From: Deroplatys truncata
Taxonomy: Eukaryota > Arthropoda > Insecta > Mantodea > Mantidae
Assembly (NCBI GenBank): GCA_030765065.1
Contig: CM060986.1
Span: 76,439,573-76,503,572 of the forward strand
Length of the DNA stretch: 64,000 nt
Reading direction: 5' to 3'
Part shown: piece by piece, positions 13,395-25,500 of the stretch
Layout of the letters: every line of letters begins with the position of its first letter
How positions within the stretch are numbered: the first letter of the stretch is position 1
Notes under the pieces: generated by a model
The model's input: the letters and a program-made list of their open reading frames with translations, nothing else
Database searches by the model: none
What the model was told of the DNA's origin: nothing
Made by a program: the position numbers and the translations under genes

Positions 13395-14770
13395 ATCTGG
13401 GCATCTTAGAAACTATACAATATCTCCATTACGACGAATTCCCGAAGTCGGACAAGAAATTCTGGCAGTATGTGCTGTAGCACAACCTTGTTGGAGCCAT
13501 GTTGGCTGCTCCCTGTAAATCTTAAAGACAATATTCACAGAGAAATTAATAATAAGAAATTAAATGGATTTAATTTTGAGTCAACATAATATTAAAAGTC
13601 TTCACTTATATCATGATGGTCCAGAAGGATGAACGATCGTTTCGAGGCGGTTATGTCCCCCATCTTCAGGGGGAACAAGTCGACTAAACTCACAAAGTCA
13701 GAAGAAAAGTATGTGAAACCCATGAAGTCTAATGGAAGGACCTCAGGTGGAAGTTTCTGGAACTGCCATAGGTGAGTCAAAAAACTGCTGTAATGCCCTC
13801 TCTTGGTGTCTTGGAGACCTTGAGGTGGAATGGACTCCCCTTTCACCCAATCTCTTCTGTGGTTGGACCAGAAGGCGAGTGACGTCATCCAACGGCGGAA
13901 TTTCAAAATTCAAAGTTTGTTGATTGTTTTTAATTATAAATATTTTTTCCCAAGCATCTAAATGGGCTGAATTGTCTACAGGTGCTGACTATTCAAAAAT
14001 GATAAACAGCTGATTTATTAGTTTGTTTAAGTTTGATGTTTCTTTGGTGTTCTGTTAAACGAATTAAGAGATTACGTTTTGTTTTTCCAATGTAAAACTT
14101 ATGTCGACTCATAATTAAATCAATTTGTTACTTCACTGTTAATAACGTCCCATTGTAACTAAGTTAAAGAAATTAAATGTTCTAGTTGAAATATTACAAA
14201 AATCGTTTGACGATGTGCATTGCAGGCTGATATATTGTTGCGGAAATGGAGGCGATATGCGCAAAAAATTTCAAGTTTGACATGTTTTCTTGCGTTTCAT
14301 GAAATGACGTGGTATACCGGGTGAGGAGGTCATTAAATCAATTTAAAGCAGTTGAAAATCTCATTATTTGGAACATAGTTTGTATCTCTCAGCTTTGTAT
14401 ATGATCATTTTCTGCGGAGGTATTTTAAGTTTTTTGAGAGCATAAAACGCAGGCACTGGCAACATCCCAGTGGCAGCCGACCGATTGCTATGAGCGGGGG
14501 TAGCACTCTCGCTTTCAAAACCATAAGTAGGTTAGCGTATAAACGGGTTTCAGTTTCGCTGTATGGCGCGTGGTTCATAAGTGTATATAAAGTTTTCATG
14601 TCTGTAACGTTGTAATAATTGCGTGCATCTTCCAATGATATATTTTATAACCTAAACTCTGAATCCACGGTTAATCGGTTCGTTCAGCATTAAACTTAAC
14701 GTTTTGCAATTTATACCTCTAATTTAATAAACCAAACCATCTTTCTGATACGTAAACACACGCGCGCGCG

Positions 14771-14809
<39 letters not shown>

Positions 14810-17261
14810 ACACATACACACACACAAAGCACATAGCCTATTACAAAGTCTACTAAACGGTACGTTTAACAAGGGAAACAAAATAATAAACAATAAACAA
14901 ATTATTCATACGATTCACAGATATTGTTCAAAATGTCCACCATTTGCACAGCTGCAAGCTTCACACCTTCGTAACCAATTACGTGTACTTTAGCAAATAC
15001 AGGTTCTTTGTCGTCTTCCGTGGTGTAGTGGTTACCATGCTAGCCTCTAGTTCCTGAGGTAGCGGGTTCAAACTCAGCGGAGGGTGGCGGATTTTTTTCG
15101 GGCTTAAAAATCCTTAGCATGGCTTCCTTCGTAAGGGAAGTAAGACCGATGGTCCCGTGTCGTAGAACCTCAAGCCTGATAAAGAGGCCTCTGAGCAAAA
15201 TTACAGGTCTTTCATGCCCAATATTGAATGGGACGCTAAAGACCATAGCAGTTAAAGAGCGTCCACAAATAAAACTCAATTTAATTTTTTGACACTGTAA
15301 TTGTTGCGCATTTCCTCTACAGACAGATGAATACGTTGTGTCAAAGATTCGACATCAGTAATCGATGTTTTGTAGACCCTGCTGTTCATATCCCCCAAAA
15401 GAAAACTCCAGGGGATTCACGTCTGGCGACACTTCGGATTCCTTTATCACTAAACCTGTGAATTTCAAAGCGTAGTACGATGTTACTCAAATAGTGACTC
15501 AACTTCTAGTGGTGCTGACGTAAATATGGTGTGCTTTTCAGTAGGCGACCGTGAAACGCTTATTGGACCATGAAGGCATTACTTCCATACTGCTAGTGTA
15601 GGCCAATAGCTACCAAGTTGTACTTGTCATTTAAGGTGTGCTGATTTTTTTACGTCCAGGTGCTGGTTCTTATACTGACCTACCTTGACCTAGAACGTTT
15701 CCTTTGTCTCCAACCACATTACGTCTGCAAAACGGCGTTCGGAAATGATTAATTATTTGAAAACCCTGTGTGATGTCACCTAGTTACTATCGAAATAGAT
15801 TACTCTACCCATCTTACAAGTAACAAACTATTCTCTTCAAACATTCTGGTGGAATAAACTATCTAATTCGGAATTTCTTTTTCGAAAACGGTTGATCACA
15901 GAACACAATGGTATCATCCCTGCTTGTTTGTAATACTTCTATGAAATACATATTAGAAGGAATATAATATGTTGCCTTACACCCCGTGTATCTGTTAATC
16001 TACGTAAATAATATGATTAAGGTTTACTATGCAGCTGTAAACATTTTATTTCATTGAATCGCCCTGTGCTGTTCGTATAAAAACTGATTCTTCTCTCAGA
16101 TTTAGGTTGGTCACAGCAACTTATTGCTAGAAATACTTTCAAACAATGTAACATGGACTTGATCAAGATGCGAAGACGAAACACAACCGTCTTTACATTC
16201 TAAGCCAGTTTTAGTTATAGGTGAGTTCATGTTAGAAAGAAAAGAATCGCATACTTCCAAAGGTGGTTCACAGATGCTATATCACAATTAAACCAGAAAA
16301 TAAAGATCTGATGTGTCACACTCATACGACTTTCTCTACCCATTACAATTTTCACTTTCCTTTATGTATATTTTAATATTTAAACCAAAACTGATTAATT
16401 CCTCTATGTTACTTGGGATAAATATTTTAAGTAGAAATAATCTCAAATCGAGCAAAGTAGACTTGGTTGCATGCACAGTATGAAAAAGTCTGCCTCTGTA
16501 CTCGAGTGCTTAGCGTTCTGGCTTCTCAACCTGAATTCGATGCCCAGTTGGATTGGCAGAATTTTTCTGGATCACTACCTACCCTCCACAGAGACAGAGA
16601 GTATACATGTGGAAATGATGTAAGCTTGTTTCATGGTTAAAATTAATAAACCTACGTATTAAAAATACCTACAGTCAAACGATTTATAAGACCGTCAGTT
16701 GTTTTTCAATTTCAGTTTCGGTCAAAGCCACCATAGAAGTTAAAGGGGATCATACAAATGAAGACAAAACACAGTGTCAGTTTTTTCATTAATGAACTCA
16801 TATGGGAAAAAAGAATCACGTAAAATGTTTTAAAATGCTGCATGAAAGTTCACATAAAGTTATGGCAACGAATATTTTCAAAGCAGCTAATGCCACAGAC
16901 AGTCATTTCACACGAATCGTGTATTTAAGTAATCTCTAACCTTTTGTGCAATAACTTTTCATCTATCTCTTAAAGATTAGTACTTTTACAAAATTATAAT
17001 AAATGCCTTCCAACAGGCTACTCACAGATACTCCATATATAAACGTTGTTAAGATGCATCTATCTTAAACGTATAGTATTTTATAAAAGCCTTAGTGAAA
17101 TGTTTGAAAAAACAATAACGAAAAGTCTTCAATATGAAGGGTAGTTTGGTTGGGGCTATTTCCTGCAAAATCTTCGCGTCGCATCCATGGAAGATGCCAA
17201 TCTCAATTACCAAGCTTGGTATTAATCTGACTTTTCATTTTTGAGTTACACTATCTAGTGA

Positions 17262-17294
<33 letters not shown>

Positions 17295-18009
17295 TACAGA
17301 CACACACACACACACACTATATATTTCCCATTACACTCTACAGTTAAAACTTCAGGGGTTTAAATCAGAGGATCGAGGGAGCACTAAAAGAAAAAGGTTA
17401 CAAAACAAATCTATAAATTTTAGACGAAATAACATTCATCAAGAAATTGCTACCATTTCTCAGAAATTGAGTTTTATTTATGGACGCTCTTTAACTACTA
17501 TGGTTCTTAGCGTCCCATTCTATATTGGGCGTGAAAGACCGGAAATTTTGCTCAGAGGCCTCTTATCTGGCTTGAGGTTCTTTTACGTGCCGTAAATCTA
17601 CGACACGGGACCACCGGCTTTACTTCCCTTCCGAAGGAAGACGTGCTAAGGATTTTTACGCCCGAAAAAATCCATCGCCCTCCGCCGCCTCGGGAACCAG
17701 AAGCTAGCACGGTACCACTAGTCCACGGAGGACGACCATTTCTCAGAGGAAACTATAGAGTGTAATTTCCTAAGTAGGTACCAGAAGTGCTTGAACAACG
17801 AAGGGAGGCAATTCCAATATCTCCTTGCTTGATATACATGAGTAGCTTACTTATCTTTTAAGTGTTTATGTCATATATGTTAGAAATAACTTACGCGACA
17901 AACCGTACTACATATATTTACTGCGGATTTCCTGTCACCCGCAGCGCCGACACAGCAAAGTTTCGCCGGCTGCGAAACCGGTCCCACTAAAATTATTCAC
18001 CCGGTATAT

Positions 18010-18073
<64 letters not shown>

Positions 18074-19443
18074 TGCGCAGCAAGAAGGAAACGCATGAAT
18101 TCAATGAATTTAATATCACAGGTTAGGCACATCACAAGTAACAAATGATAAACATTTCAAATCTATACATGACCTTTGAGCTCTAATATTAAGTATTTGG
18201 TGTGGCCTCCATGCGCTGCAATTAGAGCTGCTACACGCCGTGGCATTGAATCAAAAAGGCTCTGCATAAGGGATTTCCCTCCACGCAGTTTGTATTCCAG
18301 CCCACAAAACCGTGACACTGGTTACTGGAGAACCGTGATGCACCAGGTGCCGACTAACCATATCCCAGACATATTCGATGAGCTACATGTCAGGCGAACG
18401 TGCAGGCCAGGGAAGCAATGGTACCCGTCGCTCTTCGAAGAAGGCTTGTACATTCCTCAAAATATGTGGACGGGCCTTGCCTGTTGAAATGCGGCCTATG
18501 GAGATGCCTGAAGCAGGGGGAGTACCTCAGGCTTATAACCACCGTTAGGCACTGGTTGCTGTTCAAAGTGCCCTCAATTCGTAGGAGGTGAGATCGATTG
18601 TTGTAACCAATGGCGACCCAAACCATCACACCTGGTGTTTGTCCGCTATGCTGCTCAACAATGCAGCCCTCCAGGTTGCACGCACCACGGTACCGCCGGA
18701 CACGTATGTGGCCATCACTGTAGGACACGTTGAAGCGGGATTCGTCCGAAAAGACTACATTTTGCCCCTTCAGCACCCCAGTGAGGTGTTCACGTGCCCA
18801 TTGCAGTCAGAGGAGCTTGTGGCTTCTGGACAATGGAAGCCGACGTAATGGCATGCATGTAACCAGTCCAACCTGCAGCAGACGGCGATGCACCGTAGAT
18901 GCAGACAAGTTCACACTTGTTGCAGTGCTCCAGCATCGAGCCAACACTGTGGATGAAGCTGTATGGTCCGTTATGGCCATGCGGACAAGATGACGGTCAT
19001 CCCGTGCTGTGGTCCTGTTTCGTGGTTCAGTACCCGCTCTTCGCGCGTACGACCTTCATCTATCCACTACTTCCACACACGCATCCCTGTGGTAGCAGCT
19101 CGCCCTGTACGAGCCGAAATGTCACGGTATGACAAACCCGCTTCCCGGAGACCGATCATTCTGCCCCGTTCGAACTCGCTCACATGCCGATATGGCTTCC
19201 TTTGACGTCAACGAGGTATAATGGCAATCACTTTATTGTTTCCACCTTCTTTGACAGCTCTGCGACTACACTGGGCGCAACGCTGATCTTGTCGGACCGA
19301 CACGAGAGGGCTCTGCTGGGCCTACGTATACCCATCTCTCTGCAAACCTAATCACTTATTGCTTGCAAACTGTTCTACACTTCCACCAAGTTTGGAGTTA
19401 TTCGGGAAATTCTTTCTTGGTGTTGCAATTTTCACAAACGGCA

Positions 19444-19503
<60 letters not shown>

Positions 19504-22500
19504 GTGCGCGGTCCCTTTTTGGTGGCGAGGTCAAAACACGTGTTTCCGGTGTAATGTCGATATCGGATTCTTGGTTGAAATGGAATACTTTCTCTACTTA
19601 CCATAGGTAAGTGGTAGAAATTGGATTGGATTGGGTTGTAAAGCGGAGGGTATTCGGCACCAATCCAGTGATTCCGGATATTGTACATACGCCCCCGAGG
19701 GGGAGGCGTCCCCGGAAGGAAGGAATGAGGTGAAGGGAGACACCGGGCAGCCGGAACTAGGAGTGGCGGCACAACAATGACAGGATTCTTACAGTTTCCA
19801 GATATAAACACTTCGGCAGACAGATAGGCAGACTGGATTCCGCCTCACATGGGGTCCAACGCCCCTGCCTGGGGTGGTCCTTATGCCCCGGCAACCAAAC
19901 GAAGACCGAGGGACCCAAAAAGTTCACAGAGAACATCCGTTTCTCCTGCCACGCTGCACCGAAACTACATCGCCGACACTTCCAATCCTGAAAAAGACCA
20001 AACGGGGTGAAGGATGAATGAATGATTAATGGAACGAAATGGAGGGACAGGAAAATCTGGGGGGGGGTGAAAGTAACCACTCCAGCATTTGCCTGACGAC
20101 CCGGGAAAACTCCCAAACACCCATGGTTCAGAGTTGGAGGCCGCCGGGGTTCGATCCCAGGATCTCGCGAATGCGGGCCACAGACGTTGCCGCTTGAGTC
20201 ATCCCGCTCAAGGTGTTTCCGATGTTACCACAAATGATTCTTCCGTTCTGGCTAGAGTTAAGACAGTTTCATTCATGCAAAGTTGTATTCCCTCACTTAT
20301 TCCTCTCAGTTAGTACTATGCAACCACACAATACATTTTTACACTCGCGTCAGAAGCCCCACTCGCAAATTCTTCACTACAAACTTTTGTTCTTCTCGGG
20401 TATACGATACCTATGTTACGAGTCCGAGATATAGAACTGCGAACTGGGGAATACGTTACATGTCCAGCCCTGCGGACTTCTGAATGATAAGCGAGCTTAC
20501 GTCATTTGATTTTTGGTTCCAGCAACTAAGTCACGTGCGACGGCTCTTATATTGTTTGTGGAATATATATTTTTATGTTCAATGTCTTTCTCTTATTGCT
20601 TCGAAAATAAGCTGAGGAAATATTACATTCCACCCAAAACATTCGATACCGAGATTTCACCGGAAATACGTGTTTTGAGAATCCCTGAATTAAAAAAAAT
20701 ATATTTCTGAGAAAAGATCTCTATCTGTGTGTATTTCTGTCTCTCTGTAAATCTGCGACACGGGACCACCGGCTTTACTTCCCTTACGAAGGAAGCCATG
20801 CTAAGGATCTTTACGCCCAAAAAAATCTACCACCCTCCGCCGGGTTTGAAATCGCGACCTTGGGAACTAGAGGCTAGCACGGTACCACTAGTCCACGGAG
20901 GACGACAAGCAAGTCTTCGAACATAGTCTCAAGGAAGGTCCTTTGTCGTCCTCCGTGGTGTAGTGGTTACCATGCTAGCCTCTAGTTCCCGAGGTCGCGG
21001 TTTCAAACCCGGCGGAGGGCGATGGATTTTTTCGGGTCAATATAGAATGGGACGCTAAGGACCACAGCAGTTAAAGAGCGCCCATAAATAAAACTCAATT
21101 TAATTTAAGGAAGGTCCTTATAGTCTAGAAAATGTTTTTCGGAATTCACTTAGTCGGTTGAACTTATATTTCTCTGTATGTCCATACTGAATTCAACAAA
21201 ACACCAATATTTTAAAATTATAGCAAAGCAACTTAGAAAGATATTTTATCACACATTTTAATCAGGCTTCTGTCCAGCTTCAGGATCATATTGGGAGAGT
21301 TCTGCTCACGGAATCTTGCACTTATAGACCATAACTGTTCTCTAACTACTTGCCTAGCCAAAATGCCTACTTCCTTCACTGTTTTCTGGATACTACAATT
21401 TTCATTCAGATGTTTTCTAGTTGTACCCTTCTACATTTTTCAGTGAAAATAGTTAATCACATACTGGTAGATGCTTTGTTCCAAAGCTATTACTAAGACG
21501 TTCTTGAATATTCTATTCACATTGCCAATGTAAAACAGATGTAGATAACACAATTGTAACATTGTAATTATTGCTCATTAAAGGCTATAAACTTTGGCTT
21601 AAGCATTCCAGGCCTGTATAGAATATGCTTTATACAGTGTGCCAACCAGAAATATGTTGTTTAAAAAGTGTATTTCCTTTATTACACAGTCTCGTTTAAC
21701 CGTAGCGGGTAAAGGAAGACGACCCACAGTGTACAAGTCCAAAATCGACCTTGAAGGAAAGGTAAGAGAAACAAATGTTTACATCCAAGATGGAATTTCT
21801 TTATTCTTAGTCTGTAATACCAATAGCATAAAAATGGACAACTTTGCACTACAATTCGGCTGATTTCTCTAAGTTCCAATAAATGAGTAGCTTGCTTCCA
21901 AAACCTGTTATTTTTATAAATTGTCGAATTGTTGTTTTAAATGTTACTCTATGCATTTTTACCTTCTGAATCCGATGGTGAGAATATTTGTTGCCAGTTC
22001 CTATATAAAAACTGTCCTCTGAAAGGCACAAACGTATTCCAAACCTGCTATTTATGGTGGTCTGAAATGTGATTCTATTTCTATATTACGCTACATACTT
22101 TTAATGCCAAAATCTACTGTTTTTGTATACAAAATATGGGACAACACAACATTAATTTACAAAACTTGCTATTTAAGTTTTGAAACAAATTCTTAGAAAA
22201 TGAAATAAGCGTTCATTCCACAAATGGACAGGAGTGGAGTGGAGTGCATCTGGTAGGTTCGTGGTGAACCTAAGAGAGTTTGCCTGTGGTTTAGTTATAT
22301 ATCTAAATAGTCTGGTGTGAGTTGGTAAATTTGTGTTCATTGTTGAACATCTGTCACATTGTCAGCACAAAGCTGTATCCACTGTAATAATACCGTTATT
22401 TCACTTCCAACAGTGTTATAAGGAGTACTCAGTTTGAAGCTTTATTATTTAAACAGTGGCAATTAAAACTTTAGTTCAAATATGTTCAAAAGTGAAGATT

Positions 22501-25500
22501 TTGGTGATGTTGTAGAAGTAGAAATGGAAAAAAAAGTCGAAAACGAGACATTAAGAAGGCTGGCAAAAACCAAGCTGAAAATGAAAACGTGGAACAAAAG
22601 TAACAAAGGTTGGAAAGTATCTTATAATTATAAAAGTATACCTTCTGTGAAGTTAAGGAAACTCCTAATAGTGGCATTGAATTGTTTCACAATAAGTTTT
22701 GGACTTTACAAGATGCGGTTAAAAATTGCAATACATTCAGCGGAGTATTAGGGTATCCTTGATTAACATTCTTCAGAAAATCCAAAAAGAAGCTGTTTAT
22801 TTAACAACATATACTATGTTCAAACACAAGAGGGACCTGTGAGAGTTGTAAAGAAGCATTTCTTGGGATTTTAAGCATAGGAAGGTCCAAAGTTGAGTAT
22901 GCCGCTAAAATGATTATGGAAGAAGATGCAGAGATGAAAGAGAAAAGAGGTGGCTCTTGAGTGACAGAAAAGATGAACATGCTTAAAGAGGAAATAAAGG
23001 ATCATGTCAAAGAATTCAGGTGTCGAAAGTCACTATGGCCAAAAAAGAGCACCTGGAAAAATATATCTATTGGCTCATTTTACTGCAAAATGCGCAAAGA
23101 GTTTCTTAAGAAAACTGACAAAATATCAAAGAATGTTGGTATTTGTTATATTATTCCGTTTTTCGGTCAGCCTTCATTTAGGTTTTGCTCAAAAACCGAT
23201 ACTTGCAGCGAGTGCCTGGCTAAAAACCTTGCGGCAAACAGAAACAAACTCGCAAGAAAAGAAGCTCATTGTTTCACATCCTGTACACACCGCCCGGGCA
23301 AAGCACTTTTTTAGAGTTCAACCTGCTGCCAGAAGGAACTTTATCAATTTTGATCTCGTGCAAAACCAACCTCTACCAAAGACCAATATAGGTCTTGAAG
23401 CATACTATGCCCGCCAAATATGGTGTTACGAATTCGGAGTAGTGCTTCATGCACGAGAAAAATCAGTGAACAAGGACATAGCATTCTTCTACAGGTGGCT
23501 GGAGACAGAGGCTGAAATAACTTCGTATTTGAATCACTTCCTTAGCAACATAGTAAGTGAGAAACTGAACAATGTGAGGGGACAATGAAATAAGTTAGAC
23601 TGGACGACACCCTAATGCCATCTTCACGGCGCGAATCAGAAGATCCGGTTGCTATGTGCTAGGGTCTCTGTGGACACGACGAAGCGGGTGGTTACAGGTA
23701 TGAGACCTAGAAGGCTAATGTCCGCCACACCTCGATCTAACAGTTATCCACTAACAGATCCGTCGCGATATGACCCTGTAGTTAAGGCAACGTAAAATAA
23801 ATAGAGTGATAAATCGCTTCTTTTCTGATTCTTGTGCGGCGCAGAACAAAAATTACACTGTACTAACTTTTCTGATTCGATTCTGCCAGCAGAAGACTTC
23901 GGTTTGAATGGTTTTTCCCCATACGTGGACATTCCTGTTTACCTGCAGATCGGGCATCTGGTGGATAAGAAGATAGGGAAGGAAGAAACTACTCTATATC
24001 CATCACAGTATGATGCTATTCTTTCAACAGTGAGAACTCGGTTTACTACTTCTAACGTACAGTTTGTGGATTGGAAGGCAGGGTGTGAAAAACGCTTAAA
24101 ACAGAAAAGGGTTTCAAAATAACCGATGCAAACAATTTGGGACTTCCAGAACTATTCATCCAACAGGCTAACGTTTAGGAATTTATACTGTTCTGCAGTC
24201 AGCACACCCATAACATTTTCAAGCAGATGCTTCCTATGAAGAATAGGGTATTCATCCTCAAGACTGTTAACCGTTCGAACCAGATGGTGTTAGATATCAA
24301 AAAAGCTACTCCTTGCAATAGACATCAGTGAGACCAACTAGATTTCTACAAAGAAGTTTTAGGAGTCCAGCCTGCAGACCATGATGATGACGACATACAA
24401 GACCACACTCAACTTTTGAATGAAAATTTGTTATAGATTTCTAAACAAGCATTTGAACTGTCATAATAATTTCATATACATCCAATATTGCATATATTTA
24501 ACGTCTAAAATGCATGATACTATTAAAACAACATTTTTTCCTTCTCAGCCTAAGCGTATTATTGTTTCCAAAGTGTGCTATTTTTAAGTTTCTTTATAAA
24601 CCTTCTATTTTATAATTTAAACTAATTTTATAAGAAACTGAGACATTGTTACAAAGTAAGTTGTGTGATACATAATAGGGGATTAAAAGATATACTTTTT
24701 AATAAAAAAATTAATAAACTCCATGAGCCCCAAAAAGGTGACAGATTTCTCCCCTCATTTAAAGCTTGTATAAATTAAAATAGTAGGTTTTGGAAACAAG
24801 AAAATGTAAGTGTGATATGCCATTTTGAAGTAGGTGATTTATATTGCCTTCTGGTGTGCATATTTAGAAGTATGAGGGATGTTGTTAAAGTATGGTCAGT
24901 TATGCAATAAAATAAGCACTACTGAATATTTTGGTTAATTTATTTTTATTACGAGGGCAGTCCCAGAAGTACCCGATCTGACGTATAGATAGCGGTTGTT
25001 GTTTCAAGAAAATGACTATGGTAGAAAGTACGAACTTTATAAAGTTTAAGTTTGAAGTTTGACAATGCTACATTGTTTAGTAATTGTTTGGCAGCCATCA
25101 ATAGTGAACACTCTCAGCAAATTTGTAAACATGGATAAAACTGGCCATCGTTATGTGGTACAATACTTTCATTTGAAAAGGTCTTAGTCCAACTAACATT
25201 AAATCTGAGCTAGATTCTACTCTGGGGGAGTCTGTTCCTTCGTTTACAACAGTAAAATATTGGGTGACAGAGTTTAAGCTAGGCCGTACGCGTTGCCAAG
25301 ACGAACATAGCAGTGGTCGACCAAATGAGGTGACCACGCCATAAATTGTGAAGAAAATACACAAAATGGTATTGGATGACCGTCGACTGAAAGTGCGCGA
25401 GTTAGCAGACATCGTAGGTATTTCAAAAAGTGCTGTATATCGCATACTGATAGAAAATTTGGACATGAGAAAGCTGCGCACAAGATGGGTGTCGCGTTTA

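Larger units (their letters stand above)
12480..14920. other. Intron 2 interior
   Basis: AT-rich sequence containing a long CT microsatellite and a possible Penelope-like tail (separate entries). No other recognised structure. Confidence 0.4.
16302..17345 (-). repeat. H1 repeat, old full-span copy
   Basis: Terminal block ATCTGATGTGTCACACTCAT, then GACTTTCTCTACCCATTAC. It continues at 16880 with GCAGCTAATGCCACAGACAG and at 17135 with GAAGGGTAGTTTGGTTGGGG, and finishes in a (CT)n(CA)n tract. Strongly diverged; a tRNA-like sequence lies within it. Confidence 0.65.

Noticed and set aside
18588-19205. Several forward frames of 77-87 residues
   Set aside because: They are antisense to the Tc1-like transposase relic and carry no motif.
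19352-19554. Open frames of Tyr-Ile and Thr-His repeats on both strands
   Set aside because: They are translations of a (TA)n(CA)n microsatellite.
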